DNA of 64,000 nt, from positions 62,001-126,000 of the forward strand of contig JAURVB010013359.1 in NCBI GenBank assembly GCA_033002965.1, given 5' to 3'. Position 1 is the first letter of the stretch, and each line of letters starts with the position of its first letter. The translations under genes were made by a program, and so were the position numbers. Positions 24,801 through 36,317 of this stretch are shown in pieces. Below the pieces are notes generated by a model. That model was not told where the DNA came from and ran no database searches. It saw nothing but the letters and a program-made list of their open reading frames with translations. The DNA is from Piper betle. Taxonomy: Eukaryota > Streptophyta > Magnoliopsida > Piperales > Piperaceae.

Positions 24801-24816
24801 CACTTTTGGTTATTGA
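21808..24816 (+). CDS. CEN: centrin (caltractin), seven exons, intact
   Basis: Calcium-binding EF-hand protein of microtubule organising centres and, in plants, of nuclear/TREX-2 and repair complexes. Exons 21808-21810, 22731-22851, 22938-22974, 23055-23082, 23816-23968, 24070-24172 and 24752-24816 sum to 510 nt, 169 residues, the usual centrin length. The N-terminus [19 protein letters not shown] is centrin-like. Four EF loops lie at 37-48 (DTDGSGTIDAKE), 73-84 ([12 protein letters not shown]), 110-121 (DQDKNGKISVSD, last position Asp instead of Glu) and 146-157 ([12 protein letters not shown]). The C-terminus is KRTTFGY. The ATG is inferred as the last codon of exon 1, directly before GTAATT. 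The fourth intron begins with GC (GCAAGT at 23083). No frame damage was seen. Confidence 0.93.
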
Positions 24817-25715
24817 GGTAATTATGATTCCTGGAAACTCCTCTCGTGTGGCTAAAAAAATATTTTTAACTTATGAAGGGGGACACCGCACCAAGATTTT
24901 TAGTTTCTTAGCGATGGTTGTATTTTTTAGCAATGCTGTTTTTCTTTTATGTTTTGTCTTGACACTTTTAAGTGATAATGTTTCGTATGGATGTGTGGTG
25001 ATTATGCGTGCGACATCACTCATTTGAGTTTAATGTACTTAACATTTTGAATATATGTATATCATAAAAGTACAAGAGTATGTTGTATATATTATTGAAT
25101 AAGAGTGATTGGGCATTTAGATATTTCTTATTCGAAGACCGTAACCTGATGCTCACGAATTCAGTGCAAATGTAGTTGTAAGCAGCAAAATCATTTGTCG
25201 TAAAAATCAACCGCCAATCAAACTGTTCAATATATGTGCCGAAATCTGAGCCCGTATGCTCAAGCCTGGAGGAGCTCCACATGTAATCACCCTAATCGGC
25301 AATCTTAAGGACTATTCTTTTGGATTATTCGAATACCATGCATGCTTATATTTGTGCACGATGCTATTGGCTAGAGGCTACAAATTAAGTCATGACCGTA
25401 TGCGTGAAATGAAAAATCATTATTATCGTAATTAACACGCTTAAGTGAGGCCAGACAATTTTATCCGTATGCCTTAACCCATCCATATCTGATATTCCAT
25501 ACCCGAAGACGTGAGGAACACTTGGCCGCCCTGCCTTCCAAACATACAAACTAAATCATTAATGCACGTTAAGCACTAAACATTAAACTCGATTCAAGCC
25601 GATCATATCTCCGCCCACCTATCTCCTTTCTAGGTGTTTCCCTTCCACTAATCTCACCTGCATATAATGTGGATGTGCACATCTCGCATAGTTTGCAACA
25701 CATCACTGCAAGTGA
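24817..25715. other. intergenic between centrin and amylase pseudogene
   Basis: AT-rich. It should contain the centrin 3' UTR and the old amylase promoter. I see no coding sequence. Confidence 0.5.
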
Positions 25716-26947
25716 ATGGGATCTCCTTTGCTTGTTCTAGTTTGCCTCTTAATCTTTCTTTCTTTCAACTACAGTGGATGTCAGGTTCTTTTCCAGTCAT
25801 ATATGCAAACTAGCATATTTAGATGTATAGGTCATCTTCTCTGGTCTTAAACATTAAACACGTCCAATTCTTCAAGCCACAAGTAGCCAAAATTCATGTC
25901 ATTTGCTCAATGTTAAGGGATTTAATTGGGAGTCCTGGAAGACAAATGGGGAACACTACAATTTCCTACTGAACCATGTATCAGAAATAGCTCAGGCAGG
26001 AATAACGCATATGGCTACCTCCAGCTTCACACTCCAATGCGCCTCAAGGTACATCTCCCCTCTTAGTTCACTTTTACGTGCATCGACAAAAACAGGGCCG
26101 ATATACATATAAGCGCTGCTCTAATATCCATACAGGTTAGCTACCAGGGAGGCTATACGATCTCGACACATCGAAATACGGCAACATGGTGGAGCTCCGG
26201 CGGCTGCTAGCAGCATTTCACCGGAGGAAAGTGAGCTGCTTGGCGGACATCATCATCAACCACAGGGTAGCCGAGAGGCAGGACAGCCGAGGGGTATGGT
26301 GCATCTTCGAGGGTGCCCCCTCGAAGATGCACCCCAGACAGCCGCCTCGATTGGGGTTCCTACACCATGTGCAGAGACGACGCTCCCTACTCCGACGGCT
26401 CTGGCCACCCCGACACAGGTTAGAACTTCACCAGTTCGCCGGGCATCGACCACCTCAACCGGCGAGTAGAGGTGGAGCTGGCCGACTGGTTGAACTGGCT
26501 CAGAAACAGAGTAGGCTATGATGGTTAGGGGGTAGGCCGCCAACATAACACGATGCTACTAGGCCGCCATGAGCCAGCTCAGTTTCTACGTAGGGGAGTA
26601 CTGGAGCTAACTTGCCTACGGTGATGGGAGGTTGAAGGAGAACCAGAGCTTCCACAGGAGGCAGCTTCTCTACTGGGTCAGAACCGCAGGTTTGTATGCG
26701 ACTGCCTTAGATTTCACTACCAAAGGGATCTTGCACAGCTAGATGCAAGGCGAGCTGTGGCGTCTAAAGGACCAGGCAGCTAAGCCTCCCGGGCTCATCG
26801 GCATAGCGCTGGAACGAGTTGTCACATTTGTCGTGAACCATGATACAGGGTCGACCCAGAACTTGTGGCCTTTCCCCTCTGAAATGCAAGGCTACGCCTA
26901 CATTCTTACACACCCCGGCATCCCGTCGGTGGTACATGTATACATAA

Positions 26948-26956
<9 letters not shown>

Positions 26957-26998
<42 letters not shown>
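26957..26998. repeat. (TA)n microsatellite
   Basis: About 20 TA units in the last intron of the amylase pseudogene. Confidence 0.9.
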
Positions 26999-26999
<1 letters not shown>

Positions 27000-27000
<1 letters not shown>

Positions 27001-27520
27001 GCCTTGTGGCAAAATTTTTTCCAACGCCAATTTTTAATATTGGCTGTCCGATTATAAGGATAGCCCAAATACTTTTTTTTTTTAAAAGAAAACTTAAACC
27101 CTTATTCCGTCAACTACACCGGCGCCGGCCGCTGGCCAGATGAGGTTGTCCCCTGACCAAACTAGTCGGAGATGGCCAAGTCCAACTAACAACGGCCAGA
27201 TTTGGCCGCACGTATTTTGAAAAAGAAATTACTGCAAGGCAGCCAAATTTGGGCACTACTAGCCTAGCCACCATAGTAATTTTTTTTAAAGTAGCGGTAG
27301 GATTTAGTCGTTGCCGGCTTCCGGCTGCGACATAAATTTTTTTAAAGGTGTAGCCAAATTTAGCCACACTTAAAAAAAAAGAAGAAATTAGCGGGCGGCT
27401 AAATTCTGGCCATGGCCGGCCGGACCTGGCCCGGGCCGGTGCGGTTGAAATTGGGCCCAAATTAAAGCTTGGGGTAGAAAAATGTTCTTGCCCTAGGCTT
27501 ATTAAAATTTTTCTATATAT
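27000..27520. other. unidentified insertion in the amylase pseudogene intron
   Basis: About 500 bp between the (TA)n tract and the last exon. It is rich in GCCAAATTTGGCC-like words and in GGCCGG blocks (27115-27140, 27400-27440). The corresponding intron of the intact amylase is only 104 bp, so this looks like inserted DNA, possibly a transposon remnant. I found no clear terminal repeats. Confidence 0.45.
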
Positions 27521-27830
27521 ATATATATTGATATTATAGTGAATGATCATTTGATGCTTGCTTAATTCTTTAAAGTTCATTGATCACTTCTTCGACTGGG
27601 GGATTAAGGATGAGATAAACAGGTTGATAGCAATCAGGAGAAGGAATCAAATTCGACCAGCGAGCGTCTACCATATCATCGTCGCCGAATCTGATATGTA
27701 TGTTGCGGCGATTGACGAGAGGGTTATGGTGCAGATCGGATACAGATTTGAAGCTGTCCAATTTGTTCCGCTAAACTATGCTCTTGCTGCCAGTGGGAAA
27801 GATTATGCTGTGTGGGAAAGGAAAATTTAA

Positions 27831-30190
27831 AGTAAAATGCCGATCGTACTCTTTTCTGTTAGGATGGCATAGCGTGATATGCTTCTCTAGTCGTATAGTT
27901 AGTGTGAAGCTAAATTAGCCATCTTGAGCTTTTGTATTCCCCTATCTTCCCAGACAAATACTTGGACGATATCCAATCATGAACGTCTACTTGAGGCCCC
28001 TTGAATGTGATTATTTGAAGAGCTGATTAATCTCCTTTAGTAAAGTTGCTCTACCTTCCGTTGGTCAAGGACGAGATGAGATTTAAGTTAACCAAGTATG
28101 CCAAATGCATTTTATGACAATCAGATATATCGCATAGCGTTTAAAGCAGACTGGGTTTTAAAATTTTTTGTTTATGGTGAAGCAGGTCTACATTACTTAA
28201 AAGAGATCAGAGTACAAATATTGTTCTGTGAAGCAACTAGCAAGTATTAAATCTCTTTATATTTAAAGAGCAATTTAAGAATATAGGGCAACAAATTTAC
28301 TAGCCCGGAGGCTCCATGATTAGTAACAACGCATTTTATTATTCAGGAAAATTTCTGGGAATGTATGGATTCTGCATTCCATATAGAGCTATCTCATCGT
28401 AACAAGTATAGATGACGGCTTCATAGTCATATATATCCGCTTAAATATTTGTTCTCCTTGTTCAACATATGCCACGCTTGCAAGTTTTTGAGACCAGATC
28501 CGATACGTATTCATGTAGGGAAGAACGTCATTATACACATGCAGCACCTTATGAAATTATATATGCCATCAAATATGAAAACATCAAAATATACACTTGA
28601 TACAAAAGTAGGATGCTACTATATACTTTCCTTGTTAAAATGAGCAGTTGGAAAATAATTCTTCATACTAATGCTACATAAGTTTTATTTGCTTTAGAAC
28701 AAAATTAGTCATTCTCTATATTTTAATTAATTTCTGGTATTCTTTTCAACTACGTTTTCGTTGAAGTTAAAAAAAATACGATGATTTAAAAATCTTACGT
28801 GAATAAAAGGTAGTTTATCATATCGTATATGTATGCTGTAACTGATCCATATATATTGCATGTTTTCAGGATAGGAAGTACGTATATGGCCCCTACACGA
28901 ACAATTTAATCAGAAGAAACGATAGAGATAAAGAACCATGTTGTACTATATCTGATCATGCACGATGCGATTGGAGACCTGTGAGAGATTAACATCATGA
29001 AATTGTGTACGTAGCTTATTGCAATGAGAATGGATAAGATCATATGACCAAAGGTTTAAGCTTACGTACATGATCGTTAGCTATTGCCGTTTCCTAACTC
29101 GCTGGCCTCTTGTTTGTAAATGGGGCAGGTTGAATGGATAAGAGCAAACCATGAATTGTCGAATTCCATTGCCTCAACTACTAACCGTGCAATGCGTCAT
29201 TAGTTCTAACTAGCTTAATTGCAGTCAGAACTTCTGTGATTGAGGAGCTACTCCGGCGCCAATTATGTTACGTGATGCGCATATAATTTGTCTTGTAGAT
29301 GTAGAGAAGACAAAGGTGAATCAGCTAGCAATGCAGTGATCCTCTCATGTCACGGTAGATTGCTGCAGCGTTCGTCATTCTTTTGTGGCATGCGAGAATC
29401 GATTGATCTCTACTCGTTAGTTCTTATCAGCAGGATTGAAGTTTATCCTTACAAATCAACAACCTACGCGTTAAGGAACATTTTTCAGAAATCAATCTAA
29501 CTCTTGTCGACCCATTTATGCAAATCCTATCCTGACCAGCTGCTAGATATATATTATCCGTTCACTTTCAATCGCAATTGCTCCTAGCTATTCTCATGCC
29601 TGCGGCGACTGGAATCATTCATGCTGTATTAATAGTAATATAGTTGTCATCTCCACGCAGCAAATTTGCTCCATCTCCATAAATCAATGGCTGTGTCCCA
29701 TTTAATATCCCATCTACTTGTTAAAAATAGGATTTTGATTTGGATAAGGATTTACCCTCAACAAACAGGCCTTGGCAGATATGTCCTATGGCCCCGAGTT
29801 TTCGTTGAACAGAAATTTACTGATCTTGTCCGAGCATTCCCCTTGGTCAACATCATTTAATTACATTCATTCACACTTAACCCATGCTTGGAAAAAAATG
29901 TAACACTTACCCCTTTAACGAATTGATGCAAACATGATCTTAGCTGATTGCAAGAAAAGAATATGCATACTTATGCATGATATTGAAAGCTTTAATACAC
30001 TGGTCATGGCCTGATTATGTGTGGTTAATCATGAGAATACATTAGTGACCTGGGAAGGCAACGCTATGCACTCAGAACATACATAGAATTAGAAGGAAAG
30101 TCGGTGCTGGTGGTTTGCCAAATTAAGGATTTAAAAATGAGTTCAACACTCGGCGCCGGTTACACATTTTGAAATGAACGTGCTCGTGGT
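27831..30190. other. intergenic between the two amylases
   Basis: 2.4 kb without recognisable coding sequence. The short ORFs have no similarity I know and no codon structure. Confidence 0.5.
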
Positions 30191-30197
30191 CAGAACC

Positions 30198-30203
30198 TAT
30201 CCA
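30198..30203 (+). promoter_or_regulatory. TATCCA element upstream of the amylase
   Basis: TATCCA, the box known from cereal alpha-amylase promoters as a MYB site for sugar and gibberellin response, about 120 bp before the TATA box. A six-base match can be chance. I found no clear TAACAAA gibberellin box beside it. Confidence 0.3.
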
Positions 30204-30317
30204 ACATACAAATGGAGAAGTTCATAAATTCAAAGCAGCCAAAGCCGATGACGAGGTGTCAAGATAACTTCGCTACCGTCGTATACCTTAGCGACCTCCA
30301 CCACACCGGCGACACCC

Positions 30318-30324
30318 TATATAA
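30318..30324 (+). promoter_or_regulatory. TATA box of the amylase gene
   Basis: TATATAA, 79 bp before the start codon at 30397, at a plausible distance for a short 5' UTR. Confidence 0.6.
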
Positions 30325-30396
30325 TGACGTCTTCGCTTCGGAGAAAGGCAACACAGTTGTTTAATCTTCGTAGAAGCCATAAGTTTTTTTTCAACA

Positions 30397-32272
30397 ATGG
30401 CAACGAAGCTCTTCCTTTCACTAGCATGCCTTCACTTCCTCCTCCTTTCTCTACTAACCTTAACCCATTCTCAAGTTCTCTTCCAGGTTCCTACCCTAGC
30501 ATTTCTTGCCCTCATTGCTTAATTGCTTTTTATTTTTCATTGCATGCTCTTTTGGTCGGCCTTTTCTAGCTATTACCACGGAATAGTTAAGCTTCGATAT
30601 TCTGCAACTTTTTTTGTTGACAGAACTACTAAGTTTGACATATGTGACATTTCCTTCAACAGAAAATAACGATGCATGATCAGACTTACGTAGCCACTAA
30701 TTATATGTACTTACTTGGAAAGATAACTATGGGCCATCAACTTGTTTGGAGCTCATTAATTTGGGGGACACACGGACTAACCAAAATAATAATACTAATA
30801 ATCTTTAATATATTGATATGCATGTCGTCCACTTTGCAGGGATTTAACTGGGTTTCTTGGAAGAAAGAGGGAGGGCTATACAATTTCCTATCCAGCCAAG
30901 CTCCTGCACTTGCTCAAGCAGGATTTACACACGTTTGGCTCCCTCCCCCCTCCCAGTCAGTCTCTCCCGAAGGTATTGTTAATGTTCTTCAAATATTGTA
31001 AGCATATTATATAAGTATAAATTTAAAAAAATTATTGACACCATCTAATTGAATATCATGATGCACGGAGATCATTCATTGTACTAAAAAAATACATGGA
31101 TCAAAACATGCAGGGTATATGCCTGGGAAACTATACGACCTAGATTCGTCGAGATACGGCAACGAAGAGCAGCTCAAGCAGCTGGTATCCACACTCAGAA
31201 GCAATGGCCTCAAGGCAGTGGCGGACATCGTGATCAACCACCGGACAGCCTCCAAGAAGGACGAGAGAGGGATATGGTGCATCTTCGAAGGTGGGCGCAG
31301 CGACGACAGCCTCAACTGGGGGCCAACCCACATCTGCAAGGACGATATCGCCTACTCCAACGGCAAGGGCAACCCCGACACCGGCAACGACTTCAAGGCC
31401 GCTCCAGACATAGACCTCCTCAACCCCAGGGTGCAGCGCGAGCTGGTCGACTGGATGATCTGGCTCAAGAACGACATCGGCTTCTCCGGTTGGCGCTTCG
31501 ACTTCGTCAGGGGCTACACCCCGGACATCACCCGGCACCATGTCGGCGCCACCTCGCCGGAGTTCGTGGTCGGCGAGTACTGGGCTGACATGGGTTACGA
31601 CGGGTCGGTCCCCCGGTACGACCAGAACCCGCATCGGCAAGAGCTGGTGGATTGGGTGAAGGGGGCCGGGCCGGCGGCGACGGCGTTCGACTTCACCACC
31701 AAGGGGGTGTTGCAGGCGGCGGTGCAGGGGGAGCTGTGGAGGCTAAAGGATAGGGACGGCAAGGCCCCCGGCATGATAGGGTGGTGGCCGGAGAAGGCAG
31801 TCACCTTCGTCGACAACCATGACACTGGCTCGACTCAGAGCATGTGGCCTTTCCCTTCCGATAAGGTCATGCAAGGTTACGCCTACATACTCACTCACCC
31901 CGGGATACCCTCTGTGGTAAGATTAATATCATGCATTAATTTGTAGTATTTGGTGCATGGTCAGAATTAAACATATATACACTAATGTGCGATGGATTGG
32001 ACATATATATATGGGTGCAGTTTTATGATCATTTCTTCGAGTGGGGAATGAAGGAGCAGATCCGCAACCTGATGGCGGTGCGGTCGAGGAATGGGGTTCG
32101 GCCCAACAGTGGGTTGATGGTCATGGTGGCGACCTCTGATTTGTACGTGGCCGCCATTGACGAGAAGATCATCGTCAAGATAGGACCGAGATATGATGTT
32201 GGCAATATTATTCCTTCCGGTTATAAGATTGCAGCTTCAGGGAAGGACTACTGTGTGTGGGAGAAGCGCTGA
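30397..32272 (+). CDS. alpha-amylase, secreted, four exons, intact
   Basis: Endo-1,4-alpha-glucanase (GH13) that hydrolyses starch, secreted in germinating seeds or other starch-mobilising tissue. Exons 30397-30486, 30840-30972, 31114-31916 and 32021-32272 join in frame to 425 residues, close to the cereal length of about 428. The signal peptide is residues 1-25, then mature QVLFQGFNW. GH13 motifs: ADIVINHR (Asn about 116), [10 protein letters not shown] (nucleophile Asp204), VGEYW (acid/base Glu229) and VDNHDTGS (Asp311). In mature numbering the first two are 179 and 204, as in barley AMY2. The C-terminal beta domain ends CVWEKR. The exon 3 body is strikingly GC-rich compared with its introns. 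No frame damage; it is probably the working copy of the pair. Confidence 0.95.
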
Positions 32273-32816
32273 ATCTGACCAATCACGACAGTGAAAGCTA
32301 GCTAGATCCGTGTCTTGCAATAATAAGAGCGTCGGTTCTGTGTTGTTCCTTTTACGCTGCTGTTCATTTTACGCTGAGTTTGGTTTGAACTTGAAGCTAC
32401 TTAATTACTTCTAATTTATGCATGGTTGTTTATCTTCTATACAGATCAATTATATCATGATCTGAGCCTGTATCATTGTATGAGTTGCCTTAAAATTTAA
32501 AATTAAGGTTTAATTTACATTGTTGAAGAATAAAAAAACGGGTTGAATAAAAAGAGAGTAGCAAATGGGGGTACACATGATTTTTTCCTCCACAGGGTAT
32601 ATATAACTTAGTAACGACCACACCCCTCAATTCACTATTTTTCCAACTCGTGGGCCTATAAATTCGCAATTGGTAAAGTGATTGCTAACAAGTACAAACG
32701 AACGAGTTAAGTCAATCTCCCGAGATGGCCCACTTATTCATTCAACGTGGTTCGACATGCTAAAATCTAGGCAACACTAATTTTGACTCAATATAGAGTA
32801 AACAATTAATAGACAA

Positions 32817-32862
<46 letters not shown>

Positions 32863-33262
32863 CATACATACATATCAGAATAATTTCCAAAGCGCTCTGA
32901 ATACCAACATTTCTTTCGAAACGTGGACATAATTTTGGATGGAGTCTCCCTGCTTGGAAAGATGGCCACCTTCCACCTATAAGTTCCTAGCAGATAAAAA
33001 TAAATGTAGAAACTAGAGTGCAAAAAAGGGAATTTTCATTTTGATTATAATAGCCAAGAATGCATAACATTTGACAGCCAGCAGATCACATAGACCGATC
33101 TAAGTCAGCAAAACCATCGACCCAATTCAACTTCAAAGTTATAGTCGTTAGATTAAGACATTAAAATTAGCTACCCCCGACAATCTCAATCTCGTTCTCG
33201 ACCAGCCGCAACTGACATGAGTGATGCCTAAAATACCAGGCAGGCATCGAACTTTGATCAAA
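32273..33262. other. intergenic, convergent 3' ends
   Basis: 3' flanks of the amylase and of the transporter on the other strand. A (TA)n-(CATA)n tract lies at about 32825-32872. No gene seen. Confidence 0.5.
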
Positions 33263-36200
33263 TTAGGTTGGAGGAAAAAATCTGTTTAGATTAAATGGAA
33301 GCGTATAAAATTCCTCGTTTCTATTGTCTCCTCTGAACGTTCTGAACTTTACCCACCAAGGCATACCCCTATCTTTCTTTGACTTCTCCACTTCCAAAGT
33401 ATTATCAAGTACCACCACAACAATAAGGCCTACCGTTGGGGGAGATGAGAATATGGTGTTTAAGAAAGCATTGAACTGCAAGTGAAGCAAAATATTGCAA
33501 TTTGTAAATAAGGAAGCATATACTAAAAAAGAAAGAAGAGCTAAAAAAAGTCTCAGAGACAGCACAATACCCATCCAGCATGCGTGCGAACTGGCCCATG
33601 ACGAGATGACGTTTGGAATTCATTGAAGAATTGAGGTATAGAAATACCAAGGAAAAGAGAGAACCCTATAACGAAAAGGTTTCTCATGGAATTCATGTTT
33701 GTAAACTGGAGGAAGGACAACCCAACTGATGCTGCATATGATAAACCACACATGCATATTACATTTTAAGTTTGAAATGAGGGAAATGGTTCGACAAAAA
33801 AATATCATACCAACAAGTCCAAAGAGTACACAATACAAGGCAGCAAATATCGGAAATGGGATTGATGCAAAAAGTGCTCCGAATTTCCCTACAAGCAAAA
33901 GACATATTTTCAATATGGGTTCTCCCAACACCATGGAAAAATGCTTCTATTTTAAAAAATATCAACCTAAAATGGAGAAAAATATCATGAAACCCGCTGA
34001 TATCTGAACAACCCTTCGGCTACCAACCCGAGTCAGGCCTAGAAGACCTACATTTTCCCTGCAATTCACAATGTCCCATGATTTCAGTATGCTCGCAACA
34101 GTTTACAGTTTTCAGTTTAAACAAGAGGGCCAGAAAATGCACATACACCAATACTGTAGAGCCCGTGCCAGTACCAAACATACCATCAAGTAGAATGCCA
34201 ATTCCCTGTAGATTTAAGGATATAAAATAAAACATGGCAAAAACACAACTAGTAAGTAAAGAATTGCAATAACTTGAAAATCACCCTGTACGTCCTAGTT
34301 TACCAACAAGATATTTATATCACTTGCCTGCCAGCCAATGCCTCGACTCAACACATATGCAGGGGGAGGTGTGGCAATTGCTAAACGAGAGGCTGCCTTG
34401 TATGCACCAGTTGACTGCATTGTGGAGTATTTCAAAATGCTTTCTTCTAATTGGTAAAAAGAAAATCTTAAAACTCATAGTTGCTACCTCTATCTGGGAC
34501 ACAAGAACAGCTGCCATCATTGCAATGGTATGACCTGCATCAAACGTTGGTGCACCCCATTGTAGCGGATAAGGAAACTTAAACCTGAAAAGAACCATTG
34601 TATGAGAGAATAAAATGAAAGACAGCAACACAAAACAGTTGATTATAAGAGGAATTAATTACCAAGGAGCAGAAGATATCAGATTGGCTCTATCAGTCCG
34701 ACAATTAAATTGAGTTATTTTAGAGGTATGCTGGTACGCTCCTCCAACAGTTAAAATATGAGAATACAGCCACATAATACTAACACATATAACAACAGGA
34801 AAGCGTTCAAAAATAGGCACATCTTTGAAGAGTTTAACATGCTTCATGAACTGCATATTCAAGAAGGTAAAAATTTCCATTACTTTACATAAATTAAAAA
34901 AAGGAATTTCAATGTTGAAATGACAAGCGTACTTGTGATAATCCAACAACCAGTAAAAGCATTGGAATTCCAATCTCCACACAGTTTCCTAGCTAGTCAT
35001 ATGGGAAAAAAGAGATGCAGATCCTTTATCAATATCAAACAGGCCAGCAAAGCCCTAAAAAATCAACACAGAGAACATATGTACCACAGGAAATCCACGC
35101 TGAAATAAACCTAAACCAACAAGCCCAATGAAAGGAGCCATTCCAAGTGGACTGAAAAACCTGCAAATAAGAACAAGTGCCATGTGAATCAACTAAGTGC
35201 CATATTAACTACATTCAGGAAATGCTACATTTGTCTAAGTCCATCACTACCTTGAAAAAATTCCCCACAGCTGACTATAACCGAGAATTATCTGTAAACT
35301 TGATGCTACAATTAAAGCACCTTGGATAGCTCGCATTGTGTGTATAAACCTCTGAAAGAGTAAACAATAATAAATATTTGATAATGTTACAGACTCAAAT
35401 TCCAGACACATTTTGAGGTAATTCAAAGAAAAGCATACCTCGTGAGGATTAGCAATGCCTAAAAGTGATGAATCATTAATAATATATATAATTGGCAACA
35501 CATATGCAAAAGAACCGCCAATTATTGTGGGTAATCGTGTCCCAAATAACGCTTGCAAAAGGGTATTGATGCCTGACACAAAGAGTTGAGTCTGTATGAC
35601 ACGTATCTTATCACCCTAATAATTAAAAGAAAAAGGAAGATCAGTTAACTACTTCTATAGCTTGGTGAATATAGTTCTTAGCTACAAGCGCAAAAAAAAA
35701 TGAAAAAATACATACATCATCGCCACCCATCATTGGAACAAGAAGAGTTGGAATCATTACAGTAGATCCAAGAGACAGGATGTAATTTTGAAATGCCAAA
35801 AGGATGGTTTCACCTGCAGAAAAAGTAACATAGCAGGAAATGGTTTTATCACGCTTAGAAAATATAACTTTCCGCCAATTATAAAACTCAGGTATCGCTG
35901 CACTTAATCAGCAACTTGCATGTAAAACAGCTATACTTTCTTAGGATAAACAACGTGAAAATCAAGCAATGTTTCTCGTTAAACACTTTCCTAGCACTTC
36001 AGGTACGTCATGAATGTAAAGAATGAGAATGACAAGCAGATGTTTATCAACAATCGTACTCACAGTTACAAGTCCCGTACTAAATTTCAATCCTTTAAAT
36101 TAGCGCAATATGTAAGTGACAATTGACGACAACTTCAAGCTATTTCTACATCAATGAGCATGAAAAGTTTTAAAAAAATTCCAAAGGAAGAAAAGAAATG

Positions 36201-36317
36201 CATAATTAATCAAAAGACAAGGAAAAATAGAAGGAGCATACCCCAAGGAGGATTAGAATCTATACAGTACTCAAGATCCTGCAATTGCTCCATGGGAGGA
36301 TGACTTATTTCTGCCAT
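33263..36317 (-). CDS. NAT: nucleobase-ascorbate transporter, 14 exons, intact
   Basis: Multi-pass plasma-membrane permease of the NAT/NCS2 family (purine/uracil-type carriers). Exons on the minus strand are 36317-36242, 35813-35716, 35615-35439, 35351-35251, 35160-35085, 34992-34933, 34850-34663, 34584-34488, 34414-34328, 34205-34147, 34058-33967, 33888-33811, 33731-33571 and 33475-33263. All phases agree and sum to 1,563 nt, 520 residues, the family length. It starts [20 protein letters not shown]. The NAT signature is [10 protein letters not shown] at about 341-350. TM1 carries QN ([10 protein letters not shown]) where many NATs have QH. The C-terminus is [17 protein letters not shown]. 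The wording is closest, by memory, to the Arabidopsis NAT1-4 group. The ninth intron starts with GC (34327). Substrate is unknown; plant members mostly move nucleobases. Confidence 0.93.

Larger units (their letters stand above)
25716..27830 (+). pseudogene. alpha-amylase pseudogene
   Basis: Former secreted alpha-amylase, same orientation as the intact copy 4.7 kb downstream. Exons are recognisable at 25716-25796 (signal peptide, then VLFQ), 25918-26048, 26136-26931 and 27576-27830 (ending DYAVWERKI). Damage: the first donor lost a G (CCAGTCAT instead of CCAGGTCAT); two bases are missing where HVWLPPP should be read (about 26011); a TAG opens exon 3; a 16-bp perfect inverted repeat was created at 26298-26333 with a frameshift; stops follow VGYDG and GEYWS. 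The catalytic GWRFDF region is destroyed, although [14 protein letters not shown] is still readable. The last intron is enlarged by a (TA)n run and an unidentified insertion. Confidence 0.9.

Noticed and set aside
31140..31640. 166-residue ORF antisense to the amylase
   Set aside because: A shadow of the GC-rich amylase exon 3; no similarity of its own.
33571..35813. QN instead of QH in the first transporter motif as an inactivating change
   Set aside because: By memory the Arabidopsis NAT1-4 group also has QN here, so it is likely a clade feature.
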